A DNA stretch of 64,000 nucleotides from Pseudomonas promysalinigenes (lineage in GTDB: Bacteria > Pseudomonadota > Gammaproteobacteria > Pseudomonadales > Pseudomonadaceae), in contig NZ_CP077094.1 of NCBI RefSeq assembly GCF_014269025.2, positions 1,860,001 through 1,924,000 of the forward strand, written 5' to 3'. Position numbers and translations under genes: made by a program. This document shows, piece by piece, positions 29,157-41,834 of this stretch. The notes under the pieces were generated by a model. The model ran no database searches. It saw only the letters and a list, made by a program, of their open reading frames with translations, and was not told the DNA's origin. The number at the start of each line of letters is the position of its first letter. Position 1 is the first letter of the stretch.

Positions 29157-30263
29157 ATGGCACGTTCGCTCACCACCACTCCAAAGGCCGACGGTTTTCA
29201 CCTGCCTGGCGAATTCGAGCGCAAAGCAGGCTGCTGGCTTGGCTGGCCCGAGCGGCCTGATGTCTGGCGCAACGGCGCTAAGCCTGCGCAGAAGGTCTGG
29301 GTCGAAATCGTTACGGCCATCGCTTCCAGCGAGCCGGTGACGGTGTGTGCTTCTGCCGCCCAGTATGCCAATGCCCGGCGCCTGCTGCCGCCTCAAGTAC
29401 GGCTAGTGGAAATGACCTGCAATGACACCTGGTTCCGTGACAGCGGTGCCTGTTTTGTGGTCAACCCCGACAGCGGGCAGGTGCGTGGTGTGGACTTCGA
29501 GTTCAACGCCTATGGTGGGCTGGATGGCGGCCTTTACTACCCTTGGGACAAAGACGACCAGGTCGCTCAGAAGATGCTCGAAATCGAAGGCCTGGATCGC
29601 TATCGTGCACCGTTGATTGCCGAGCTTGGCGGTATCCAGAGTGATGGGCAAGGCAGCTTGCTGACCACCGAGCAGTGCTTGCTCAACCGCAACCGCAATG
29701 CTCATTTGGGCAAGGCCGAGGTGACCCGTCGGCTCGAGGACTACCTGGGCGCCGAGCAGGTGATCTGGCTGCCGCGGGGCTGCAAGTTCGATGAAACCGA
29801 TGGCCACGTCGACGATCTGGCTTGTTTCGTACGCCCCGGTGAAGTGGTGTTGCAGTGGACCGATAACCGTGACGACCCACAGTGGGAGATCTACCAAGAG
29901 GCCTACGACATTTTGCGCAGTACCCGAGATGCCCGTGGCCGTGAACTGAAGGTGCACAAGCTGCTGCAGCCGGATGTGCTGGAGTGGACCGCCGAAGAAG
30001 CAGCTGGGCTCGACCAGGTCGACGGTACCCATCTGCGCCAGGCCGGCACCCGCATCTGCGCCTCGTATATCAACTACTATGCGGGCAATACGGCCATTGT
30101 CGTGCCACTGTTCGGTGATCGTAACGACAATATCGCCCAGGCGACGTTGGCCGAACTGTTCCCCGGCCACCGCATCATCGGTATCCAGAACTCTCGTGAG
30201 ATTTTGCTCGGTGGTGGCAATGTCGCCTGTATCACCATGCCTCAATATGCTGGAGGCCGCTGA
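29157..30263 (+). CDS. Agmatine-deiminase family protein, divergent paralogue
   Basis: A 368-residue enzyme of the AguA branch of the guanidino-group-modifying superfamily. AguA turns agmatine into N-carbamoylputrescine and ammonia through a Cys nucleophile. Retained: TWFRDSGACFV (about 92-102), ETDGHVDDLACFV with the catalytic His (about 217-229), and the C-terminal Cys in GGGNVACIT. Changed against typical AguA as I remember it: GGGNIHC is GGGNVAC, and EGGSIHVDG is ELGGIQSDG, so two active-site histidines are lost. This makes plain agmatine less certain as substrate. Its stop overlaps the ATG of the binding-protein gene (TGATG). No aguB is near. Confidence 0.85.
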   Translation: MARSLTTTPKADGFHLPGEFERKAGCWLGWPERPDVWRNGAKPAQKVWVEIVTAIASSEPVTVCASAAQYANARRLLPPQVRLVEMTCNDTWFRDSGACFVVNPDSGQVRGVDFEFNAYGGLDGGLYYPWDKDDQVAQKMLEIEGLDRYRAPLIAELGGIQSDGQGSLLTTEQCLLNRNRNAHLGKAEVTRRLEDYLGAEQVIWLPRGCKFDETDGHVDDLACFVRPGEVVLQWTDNRDDPQWEIYQEAYDILRSTRDARGRELKVHKLLQPDVLEWTAEEAAGLDQVDGTHLRQAGTRICASYINYYAGNTAIVVPLFGDRNDNIAQATLAELFPGHRIIGIQNSREILLGGGNVACITMPQYAGGR

Positions 30264-31360
30264 TGAGAGTGCCCACGCTGGCGGTAGCGGTGGCCTTGGG
30301 TTGTGCGATGTCGGTGGCCCAGGCCACCGATACGCAGCAGCCAACCGTGAACCTGTATATATGGGGCGAATATCTGGCTCCCGACACCTTGACGCGGTTC
30401 GAGCAGGAAACCGGCATTCGAGTGGTTGCCGATCATTTCGACTCGCTGGAAACCGCCGAGACCAAACTCTTGACCGGCGGCAGTGGTTACGACGTAGTGC
30501 TTAGCGCAGGGCAGCACCTGAGCCGAGCCATCGCCAGCGGCGCCCTGCAACCGTTGAATAAAGCTCAGGTCCCTCATTTGGCCGGGGTGGGTGAAGAATT
30601 TCGCCAACACATGGCCCTGTTCGATCCTGGCAACCGCTATGCCGGTACCTACGCCTGGGGTACGACAGGTGTGGGTTACCAGCGCCAGGCGGTGGCGGCG
30701 CGCTTTGGGGCTGCTCCGGTGGACAGTTGGGCGATGCTGTTCGACCCGCAAGTGGTGGCGAAATTTGCCGACTGCGGGGTAAGCCTGCTCAACGACCCCA
30801 ACGAAGTCTTTGCCGCAGTGATGCGTTATATGGGCCTGGACATCAACCAGCAGCGCTTGGAGGACCTTAAAGCTGCGGAAGTGCAACTGCGCAAGGTTCG
30901 CCCGTACATTCGCTACTTCGATAACGATCGCAACATCAACGACCTTGCCAACGGTGAAACCTGCGTGGCGATGTCATGGAACGGCAACGTGGCCATCGCC
31001 CAGGGGCAGGCGCAGCAGGCGGGTAAAGCGTTTACGCTCGATTACAGCATTCCCAAGGAGGGTACGTTGATTTGGCTGGACGCGCTGGTGGTGCCTAAGG
31101 ATGCGCCGCACCCGGATGCTGCCTGGCAATTGGTGGATTACCTGATGCGGCCTGATGTGATCGCACCGATAACCGACACCATCCATTACGCCAATGCCAT
31201 TACTGCGGCCGATGGCCTGGTGGATGCGCAGATCCGCAATGCCCCGGGCACCTATCCGCCGGCTGAAGTGCGGGCGCGGTTATACGGTAAGAACGACAAC
31301 GGTAAGGTCTTCAACCGCGAGCTGACACGGGCGTTCAGCAGATTGAAGAGTGGGACATAG
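30263..31360 (+). CDS. Periplasmic polyamine-type ABC binding protein (PotF/SpuD-like)
   Basis: A 365-residue binding protein with a Sec signal peptide (MRVPTLAVAVALGCAMSVAQA, cleavage after AQA). The PotD/PotF fold is recognised from VNLYIWGEYLAPDTLTRFEQ, SGYDVVLSAG, YAWGTTGVGY, AMSWNGNV and YSIPKEGTLIWLDALVVPKD. From memory of E. coli PotF, the putrescine-contacting segments read NWSDY and SWNGDV; here they read IWGEY and SWNGNV, while the Asp of WLDA is kept. Two of three acidic contacts are therefore altered. It is translationally coupled to the deiminase paralogue; no permease or ATPase genes follow, so it is an orphan that must use another transporter or a sensor. Confidence 0.88.
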   Translation: MRVPTLAVAVALGCAMSVAQATDTQQPTVNLYIWGEYLAPDTLTRFEQETGIRVVADHFDSLETAETKLLTGGSGYDVVLSAGQHLSRAIASGALQPLNKAQVPHLAGVGEEFRQHMALFDPGNRYAGTYAWGTTGVGYQRQAVAARFGAAPVDSWAMLFDPQVVAKFADCGVSLLNDPNEVFAAVMRYMGLDINQQRLEDLKAAEVQLRKVRPYIRYFDNDRNINDLANGETCVAMSWNGNVAIAQGQAQQAGKAFTLDYSIPKEGTLIWLDALVVPKDAPHPDAAWQLVDYLMRPDVIAPITDTIHYANAITAADGLVDAQIRNAPGTYPPAEVRARLYGKNDNGKVFNRELTRAFSRLKSGT

Positions 31361-31410
31361 GGTGGGGTTTGTGTTGCCTGCACCGGCCTGTTCGCGGCTC
31401 AAGGGCTGCA

Positions 31411-33372
31411 TCAGTCAGAGCGCTTGCGCCGCGATTGCTTGGGTTTGTCGGCTGCTGCGTTGCCAGCACCCGCCTTGCCTTTGCCGGCACTGCTGCGCCG
31501 CTTCTTCTTCCAAGGCGGCGCCTTGCCCACTGCCGGCCCGCTGATGGTCATGCGCATACCGCGACAACGCTCCACCAGCTTGCCCATCCACGCGCACTGG
31601 CGTGTAACGAACTCTTCAAGGCTCATTTCACCACTCTGGATCATGTCCAACGCTTGTTCCCAAATGGCCGTGGTGCCAGGGTCGGCAATTGCGCGAGGCA
31701 CTGCGTCTATCAGGCTGAAAGCAGCCGGTGTGGCCGACAGCGCCTTGCCGTTCTTCACCAGATAGCCGCGCTCGAGCAGGCCCTGAATGATACTGGCGCG
31801 GGTCGCTTCAGTGCCTATGCCGGTGGTTTCCTTGAGCTTTTGCTTGAGGCGTGGGTCCTCTACCAGCTTGGCAACGTTTTTCATCGCCTTGATCAGGTCG
31901 CCTTCGGTGAACGGCTTGGGTGGTTGGGTCCAGAGGTCTTTGAGCTGCAAGCTGTGCACGCGGCAATTCTGACCTTCACCTAGGGCTGGCAGCACCTGTG
32001 TGGGTTGAGCCTCGCGGCCCTTGGCTGGTGTCAGCGCCTCGGGTAGCGCGCGGCGCCAGCCAGGCTCGACGATCTGTTTGCCAACGGCGCGCAGGGCGTG
32101 GCCGGCGCAGTCGAACTCGGCCTGAGTGCGATCGTACTCGTGGTTGGGCAGAAACTGCGCCAGGTAGCGTGCACGAATCAAGGTGTAGACCGCTTTGTAC
32201 TTGGCCGACAAGCGCGCCGGGTCGCTGGCTGCGGCGGTTGGGATGATGCCGTGGTGGGCGCTGACCTTGGCATCATTCCACGCGCGGGAACGGCGCTGCG
32301 GCTGCAGATGCGGTTGTAGCGGCGCCAGGTTGGCGTCAGCACGCTGTAGCGCGGCAAGGATGGCCGGTGCTTCGCCGTGCTGGCTCACGGGCAGGTAGCC
32401 ACAGTCACTGCGCGGGTAAGTGATCAATTTGTGCGTTTCGTACAGGGCCTGAGCGATATCCAGGGTTTCCTGCGCGCCGAGGCCGAACTTTTTCGAGCAC
32501 AGCTCCTGCAGGGTGCCAAGATCGAAGGGTAGCGGCGCTGCCTCGCGCACGCGTTCTGTCGCCACCTTCAGTACCTGCGCAGTACCGGCAGCGTTCATGT
32601 CGGCCGCGGCCTGCTGGGCTAGCAGCTGATTCAGGCAGCGGCCCTGGTCATCGCAGGCATCTTGCGCAGCTCGCCATTGTGCAGTGAAGGTTTGCCCGGC
32701 CTGTTCGAGCAACACGTCGATGGCCCAGAAAGGCACCGGCACGAAGTCGGCAATGCTGCGATCACGATCCACCACCAGGCGCAGGGTAGGGGTCTGCACC
32801 CGGCCCACTGGCAGCACACCCTGATACCCCGATTGGCGCCCCAGCAGGGTGAACAGCCGGCTCATGTTCATACCGATCAGCCAGTCGGCCCGTGAGCGCC
32901 CCAGGGCAGAGTGGTAAAGGCTGAAGGTGTCCTGGCCGGGTAGCAGGCGGCCCAGGGCCTTGCGGATCGAGGCGTCGTCCAGCGCCGACAGCCAAAGGCG
33001 CTGGATTGGCCCGCGGTAACGGCAATGCTCGACCAGCTCGCGGGCGATCATCTCACCTTCGCGGTCGGCGTCGGTGGCGATCACCAGCTCGCGGGCTTCA
33101 CCCAGCAGGCGTTTGACTGCCTTGTACTGGCTGGCGGTCTTGGGCTTGACTTGCATCTTCCATTTGTCCGGGATGATCGGCAGGTCTGCGAGGTCCCAGC
33201 GCTTGTAGCGGTCGTCGTAACTGTCGGGCGGGGCTGTTTCCAGCAGGTGGCCGATGCACCAGGTCACGCACACGTCGGTACCCTGCCAGCAGCCGTCCGC
33301 CTTGCGGTTGGCACCCAGCACCTTGGCGATGTCTTTGGCTTGGGAAGGTTTTTCGCAGAGGAAAAGGCGCAT
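31411..33372 (-). CDS. topB: DNA topoisomerase III TopB
   Basis: A type IA topoisomerase that passes single strands and decatenates DNA during replication and recombination. The 653-residue protein begins with the TOPRIM domain MRLFLCEKPSQAKDIAKVLG and has DADREGEMIARELV, then the catalytic Tyr in LITYPRSDCGYLP at about 325, and SAHHGIIPT. The C-terminal tail is rich in Lys and Arg, as in E. coli TopB, and probably binds single-stranded DNA. The ATG at 33372 is the family start; the open frame beyond it (to 33528) is not homologous. Confidence 0.95.
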   Translation of the reverse strand: MRLFLCEKPSQAKDIAKVLGANRKADGCWQGTDVCVTWCIGHLLETAPPDSYDDRYKRWDLADLPIIPDKWKMQVKPKTASQYKAVKRLLGEARELVIATDADREGEMIARELVEHCRYRGPIQRLWLSALDDASIRKALGRLLPGQDTFSLYHSALGRSRADWLIGMNMSRLFTLLGRQSGYQGVLPVGRVQTPTLRLVVDRDRSIADFVPVPFWAIDVLLEQAGQTFTAQWRAAQDACDDQGRCLNQLLAQQAAADMNAAGTAQVLKVATERVREAAPLPFDLGTLQELCSKKFGLGAQETLDIAQALYETHKLITYPRSDCGYLPVSQHGEAPAILAALQRADANLAPLQPHLQPQRRSRAWNDAKVSAHHGIIPTAAASDPARLSAKYKAVYTLIRARYLAQFLPNHEYDRTQAEFDCAGHALRAVGKQIVEPGWRRALPEALTPAKGREAQPTQVLPALGEGQNCRVHSLQLKDLWTQPPKPFTEGDLIKAMKNVAKLVEDPRLKQKLKETTGIGTEATRASIIQGLLERGYLVKNGKALSATPAAFSLIDAVPRAIADPGTTAIWEQALDMIQSGEMSLEEFVTRQCAWMGKLVERCRGMRMTISGPAVGKAPPWKKKRRSSAGKGKAGAGNAAADKPKQSRRKRSD

Positions 33373-33509
33373 GGCCGGGAACGCTTCATCGGGAAATGAT
33401 GAGTAATAGAATGCGCAAGCGAGGGCGCGGAGGCAAGTTTTATCTGGATGGATGTACAGGTTTTTGTCTGGGGATGTGTCTTCAGCCTTTACAGCCTTGA
33501 TCACGGGTG

Positions 33510-33571
33510 AGCCCGCTCCCTCAGGCAAGGCACGGCTGCCGTGGCCTGGTGAAACCCTGAGGGAGCGGGCT
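33510..33571. repeat. 16-bp inverted repeat, REP-type
   Basis: AGCCCGCTCCCTCAGG (33510-33525) and its exact reverse complement (33556-33571) flank 30 bp, followed by TTATCGCGAAGAAGC. The GCGGGCT..TCGCG arrangement resembles the palindromic REP elements common between P. putida genes. It lies downstream of the GNAT gene and upstream of topB, and may also act as a transcript 3' end. Confidence 0.6.
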
Positions 33572-33602
33572 TATCGCGAAGAAGCTTGCGCCATGCGAGA
33601 TG

Positions 33603-34031
33603 TCAGGCGCGCGAGTCCCGCACCATGTCTACATGGGGAATGCCTGCTTCGAGAAATTCCTCGCTGACTACGCGAAAGCCCAGGCGCTCGTAGAAAGGCG
33701 TTGCGTGTACCTGTGCGCTCAGCATCTGCTGCTTCAGGTCACGGTCCTGTGCTTCTGCGATCACTGCATTCATCAGCGCATCACCGACTTTCAGCCCTCG
33801 CCAATCCTTGAGCACCGACACCCGACCGATGGTCCCATCGGGCAGCAGGCGGGCGGTGCCGATCGGGTAGTCGCCTTCGAGCGCCAGGAAATGCGCGGCG
33901 CTCGGGTCCTCCGAATCCCATTCCAGCTCTGGCGGTACGTGCTGCTCGGCAATGAACACGCTTTCGCGGATACGGCGGATATCGGCATTGTCCTTGTGCC
34001 AATCGGCAAGGCGCACACGAATCTTATTCAT
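33603..34031 (-). CDS. GNAT-family N-acetyltransferase
   Basis: A 142-residue acetyltransferase of the ElaA-like/GNAT fold. The acetyl-CoA pyrophosphate loop is at VSVLKDWRGLKVGDALM (about 72-88; the usual Q/RxxGxG/A reads RGLKVG), followed by AQVHATPFYERLGF (about 106-119), which holds the Tyr often acting as general acid. The substrate is not evident. Its start overlaps the end of roxA by 8 bp, so the two are translated from one message; since RoxA modifies the ribosome, a ribosomal or translational target is conceivable, but nothing in the sequence proves it. Confidence 0.85.
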   Translation of the reverse strand: MNKIRVRLADWHKDNADIRRIRESVFIAEQHVPPELEWDSEDPSAAHFLALEGDYPIGTARLLPDGTIGRVSVLKDWRGLKVGDALMNAVIAEAQDRDLKQQMLSAQVHATPFYERLGFRVVSEEFLEAGIPHVDMVRDSRA

Positions 34032-35190
34032 TGGCGAATCCCAGGCTTCCTTGTTTGATCAGTTGCTGTACCAGCATAAGGCCATCCTCATCCTGTAACC
34101 ACTGCTCAAGGTTTTCGATGTGTAACGCATCAGCCGAGCAGACCAGTTTCAGCAACTCACGCAGTTTGGCCGGCAGTGGGCAGCTGCGGCCGCTGGCGAA
34201 CAGCATCAGGTCGTCGCCAAGCTCCGACCAGGCCATGCGGGCGCTGGGGTTGCGGATCAGGATAGCGCCGTCTTCCAGGGCTTCGACCAGCTCCTCTTCG
34301 TCCAGCTCCTCGCCAACCACCTGCTCTGGATAGCGGGGCTCGGTCATGAATTGGCCGAACCAGGTCAACAGCAGGTCCTTGTCGTTCATGTGCTTGTCCA
34401 TCAACGCCTTGAGGCGGTCCAGCGCATCGTGCTGGATCTGATGCGGGTCGCTGGCAGGCAGCGCATCTGCATCGCTGTAGCGCTCTTCGTCCGGCAGGAA
34501 CTGGCCGAGGAAGTCGGTGAAGTGGGTCAGTACTTCGGCAGCGCTAGGTGCGCGGAAGCCAACCGAGTACGTCAGGCAGTTGTCCACGGCCACGCCGTAG
34601 TGGGCCAGGCGCGGCGGCAGGTAGAGCATGTCGCCCGGCTCCAGGGTCCATTCGCCGCTTTGCTCGAATTCGGCGAGGATGCGCAGATCGGCGTGTTCCA
34701 GCAGCGGGCTGTCGCTGTTGCACATCTGCCCAACCTTCCAGTTGCGCTCGCCGTGGCCTTGCAGCAGGAACACATCGTAGTTGTCGAAGTGCGGGCCAAC
34801 GCTACCACCTGGGGTGGCGAAGCTGATCATCACGTCATCGATACGCCAGCTTGGCAGGAAGCGGAAGTGCTCCAGCAGCTCAGCGACTTCCGGTACGAAC
34901 TGGTCGACAGCCTGCACCAGCAGGGTCCAGTCCTTTTCTGGAAGCTCGGCAAAGGTGTCTTCGGTGAACGGGCCACGGCGCAGCTCCCAGGGATGGGCGC
35001 CGTGCTCGAGCACGATACGCGACTCGACTTCCTCTTCCAGAGCCAAGCCGGCCAGCTCGTCGGGGTCGATCGGGCTTTCGAAATCCGGGAATGCCTGGCG
35101 CACCAGCAGCGGCTTCTTCTGCCAGTAGTCGCGCATGAATTCGCGGGCCGAGATGCCGCCGAGCAGCTGCAGTGGAGTATCAGGATTCAT
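34024..35190 (-). CDS. roxA: 50S ribosomal protein L16 3-hydroxylase (JmjC/cupin oxygenase)
   Basis: RoxA (YcfD) is a 2-oxoglutarate/Fe(II) oxygenase that hydroxylates an Arg of ribosomal protein L16. The 388-residue product has the cupin core with the metal site in GPHFDNYDVFLLQGHGER (HxD, about 126-143) and the distal His in YLPPRLAHYGVAVD (about 183-196), then the C-terminal winged-helix region. The ATG at 35190 is used; a TTG two codons earlier is possible. In E. coli the gene lies near purB-hflD-mnmA, as here, which supports the name. It is followed by an overlapping GNAT gene and preceded by the purB terminator. Confidence 0.92.
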   Translation of the reverse strand: MNPDTPLQLLGGISAREFMRDYWQKKPLLVRQAFPDFESPIDPDELAGLALEEEVESRIVLEHGAHPWELRRGPFTEDTFAELPEKDWTLLVQAVDQFVPEVAELLEHFRFLPSWRIDDVMISFATPGGSVGPHFDNYDVFLLQGHGERNWKVGQMCNSDSPLLEHADLRILAEFEQSGEWTLEPGDMLYLPPRLAHYGVAVDNCLTYSVGFRAPSAAEVLTHFTDFLGQFLPDEERYSDADALPASDPHQIQHDALDRLKALMDKHMNDKDLLLTWFGQFMTEPRYPEQVVGEELDEEELVEALEDGAILIRNPSARMAWSELGDDLMLFASGRSCPLPAKLRELLKLVCSADALHIENLEQWLQDEDGLMLVQQLIKQGSLGFANE

Positions 35191-35228
35191 GTTCAACCTA
35201 TTGAAAAAACGTAATTTTCGTCCGGGAA

Positions 35229-35255
35229 TAAAAACGCCCGGCCAGGCCGGGCGTT
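35229..35255 (-). terminator. Rho-independent terminator after purB
   Basis: AACGCCCGGCC and GGCCGGGCGTT form an 11-bp stem; on the minus strand it is followed by TTTTTATT. It separates purB from roxA. Confidence 0.85.
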
Positions 35256-35271
35256 GAACGCGGGGTTCAGC

Positions 35272-36830
<1,559 letters not shown>

Positions 36831-36843
36831 CAGCGTGCGCCGG

Positions 36844-37470
36844 TCAGGATGGCGAACGCATCATGTCGTAGAGCTCGTTGAGCAGCTTGCGCCGGCTGAA
36901 CACCAGTTGCCAGCGGTGCCCGCCCAATTGGCGCCACAGGCGCGCAGCGCGGATGCCGGCAAGCAGCAGAGCGCGGATTTTCGAGGCGTTGCTAGCCTGT
37001 TGCAGGAAGCGCATGTCGCCGTGTACCTGGATACGCTGGCGCAGCGTGCTCAGGGTGTCCTGGTACAAGGCGCCACTGGAGGCGATGACGTTTTCGTGAA
37101 CCAGGCCGAAATGCTCGGCCTGGGACTGAATTTGTGGCAGACGGTTGCCGATGGTGTCGAGCAGGTCGCCGCGCTTGTTCAGCTGGCGCTCCAGGCCGAG
37201 CATCGACAGGGCATAGCGCAGCGGCTCGCGCTGCAGGCTGCTAGGGTCACGCTCCAAGGCGCCGGCCAGGGCACGATAACCGTCGCGCAGGTTCAGATCG
37301 TCGCCACCGAACACCTCCAGGGTGTCCTTGGGGTCGCGCACCAGCAGGCTGCCAAGCATGCAACCGATGTTGGCTTCGCTGGCCTGGCCGGTGCGGGCGA
37401 TGCGGTCCACCAGCACGGCGGCCTGGAACACGCCGCCCAGGGCGATCAGTTGCTCCTGCAGGCTGCTCAT
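36844..37470 (-). CDS. hflD: High frequency lysogenization protein HflD homologue
   Basis: A 208-residue all-helical cytoplasmic protein ([20 protein letters not shown] at the N terminus, [18 protein letters not shown] in the middle). In E. coli, HflD binds lambda CII and is loosely membrane-bound; its native role is unclear. It is placed between mnmA and purB as in E. coli. The start at 37470 makes a 4-bp overlap (ATGA) with mnmA. Confidence 0.93.
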   Translation of the reverse strand: MSSLQEQLIALGGVFQAAVLVDRIARTGQASEANIGCMLGSLLVRDPKDTLEVFGGDDLNLRDGYRALAGALERDPSSLQREPLRYALSMLGLERQLNKRGDLLDTIGNRLPQIQSQAEHFGLVHENVIASSGALYQDTLSTLRQRIQVHGDMRFLQQASNASKIRALLLAGIRAARLWRQLGGHRWQLVFSRRKLLNELYDMMRSPS

Positions 37471-38591
37471 GCGCGTGGGCTCCAAGGCTCGGCGCTTTCG
37501 ATCACGCCGCCGCCCAGGCATACCTCGCCGTCATAAAATACTACCGACTGACCCGGGGTCACGGCGCGTTGCGGCTCGTCGAACACGGCGCGGTAGCCCG
37601 ACTCGGTCAGTTCCAGGGTGCATTGCTGGTCGCTCTGGCGGTAGCGCACTTTGGCTGTGAGCTTGCGCGGGCTGCGCAGGTCGATCGGGTTGACCCAGAA
37701 AATCTGCGAGGCGAGCAGGGCGCGGGAGAACAACCAGGGGTGTTCGTTGCCTTGGCCGACCACCAGCACATTGCGGGTGAGGTCCTTACGCAGCACGTAC
37801 CAAGGCTCATCACCGGCGTCTTTCAGGCCGCCAATACCCAGGCCTTGGCGCTGGCCGATGGTGTGGTACATCAGTCCATGGTGGCGGCCGATCACTTCAC
37901 CTTCAGTGGTTTCGATATCGCCCGGCTGTGCCGGCAGGTACTGTTTGAGGAAGTCGCTGAAGCGGCGCTCGCCGATGAAGCAGATGCCGGTGGAATCCTT
38001 CTTCTTGGCGGTCGCCAGGCCGTGCCGTTCGGCAATGGCGCGAACTTCGGGCTTTTCCAGTTCGCCCACCGGGAACAGCGTGCGGGCAATCTCCTTGCCG
38101 CCTACGGCGTGCAGGAAGTAGCTCTGGTCCTTGTTCGGGTCCAGGCCCTTGAGCAGCTCGGTGAGGGTGCCGGTGTCGCGGCGGCGCACGTAGTGGCCGG
38201 TGGCGATCAGGTCGGCCCCCAGTGACAGGGCGTAGTCGAGGAATGCCTTGAACTTGATTTCGCGGTTGCAGAGGATGTCCGGGTTGGGTGTGCGGCCGGC
38301 CTTGTATTCCTCGAGGAAATGCTCGAACACGTTGTCCCAGTATTCGGCGGCGAAGTTGGCAGTGTGCAGCTTGATGCCGATGCGGTCGCACACGGCCTGG
38401 GCGTCGGCCAGGTCTTCACGGGCAGTGCAGTACTCGGTTCCGTCGTCTTCTTCCCAGTTCTTCATGAACAGCCCTTCCACCTGATAGCCCTGTTCCATGA
38501 GCAGGAGGGCGGAGACGGAAGAGTCCACGCCGCCGGACATGCCGACGATTACGCGGGTCTTGGCGGGGTCTTTGATTGCTGGGCTGGTCAT
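37467..38591 (-). CDS. mnmA: tRNA-specific 2-thiouridylase MnmA
   Basis: MnmA adds sulphur to U34 of tRNA-Lys, -Glu and -Gln, taking it from the TusE persulphide. The 374-residue protein has the PP-loop [15 protein letters not shown] (about 18-32), the first catalytic Cys in [12 protein letters not shown] (about 104-115) and the second in [10 protein letters not shown] (about 200-209). The ATG at 38591 has no strong ribosome binding site in view. The sulphur relay genes tusDCBE lie in the same window at 58276-59657, so the whole Tus-to-MnmA path is here. Confidence 0.97.
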   Translation of the reverse strand: MTSPAIKDPAKTRVIVGMSGGVDSSVSALLLMEQGYQVEGLFMKNWEEDDGTEYCTAREDLADAQAVCDRIGIKLHTANFAAEYWDNVFEHFLEEYKAGRTPNPDILCNREIKFKAFLDYALSLGADLIATGHYVRRRDTGTLTELLKGLDPNKDQSYFLHAVGGKEIARTLFPVGELEKPEVRAIAERHGLATAKKKDSTGICFIGERRFSDFLKQYLPAQPGDIETTEGEVIGRHHGLMYHTIGQRQGLGIGGLKDAGDEPWYVLRKDLTRNVLVVGQGNEHPWLFSRALLASQIFWVNPIDLRSPRKLTAKVRYRQSDQQCTLELTESGYRAVFDEPQRAVTPGQSVVFYDGEVCLGGGVIESAEPWSPRA

Positions 38592-38650
38592 GGTTACCGG
38601 TGTGTATCAAGGGGGAAAAACGCCGATTCTAGCAAAACCGGCGCGGCGCG

Positions 38651-39091
38651 TCAGTCGCGTAGCACTGCGAGGCTGTGCAATGGGCCGTTGAGGTAATCGT
38701 CCAGGCAGCGTGGTACCAGCTCGCTGCGCCAGCGGGCAGGATCGGCCAGCAGTTCGTCGCGGGTCAGCCAGACGGCGCGGACGATGTCGGTGTCCAGTGC
38801 CAGGTCGGCATGGTGATGCACAGGGCGTGCGGCGAAACAGATGCGCTGGTAGGTCACGCCGTTGCTTGGGGCTGTGTAGAGGTAAATGCCGACGATGCCG
38901 GTGAGTTCGACTTCCCACGCGGTTTCTTCGAGGGTTTCGCGAAGCGCGGCCTGGGCCAAGGTTTCATGGGGCTCGAGGTGGCCGGCAGGTTGGTTGAACA
39001 CATGCTTGCCCGCTTTGAATTCTTCAACGAACAAAAACGTGCCTTGGTGTTCGACGATGGTGGCGACGGTGATGTGGGGTTGCCAAGTCAT
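38651..39091 (-). CDS. nudJ: Nudix hydrolase NudJ
   Basis: NudJ in E. coli is a phosphatase for thiamine pyrophosphate precursors (HMP-PP) and nucleotides. The 146-residue protein shows the Nudix box GHLEPHETLAQAALRETLEE (about 39-58, followed by TAWEV), with KHVFNQPAGHLE before it. AGGAGCC lies before the ATG. The order nudJ-mnmA-hflD-purB matches E. coli, which supports the assignment over other small Nudix proteins. Confidence 0.9.
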   Translation of the reverse strand: MTWQPHITVATIVEHQGTFLFVEEFKAGKHVFNQPAGHLEPHETLAQAALRETLEETAWEVELTGIVGIYLYTAPSNGVTYQRICFAARPVHHHADLALDTDIVRAVWLTRDELLADPARWRSELVPRCLDDYLNGPLHSLAVLRD

Positions 39092-39143
39092 GAGTGGCTC
39101 CTACAGGGCATGTGCGGCCGCTGCAAATCATTAGTGCACAAAG

Positions 39144-39174
39144 CACAAACCCCGGTACGTGGCCGGGGTTTGTG
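39144..39174. terminator. Terminator after idh
   Basis: A perfect 12-bp inverted repeat, CACAAACCCCGG and CCGGGGTTTGTG, with a 7-nt loop lies 20 bp past the idh stop. The run after it on the minus strand is only CTTTG. Confidence 0.7.
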
Positions 39175-39193
39175 ATGTTACGTCAAGCGAACC

Positions 39194-41834
<2,641 letters not shown>

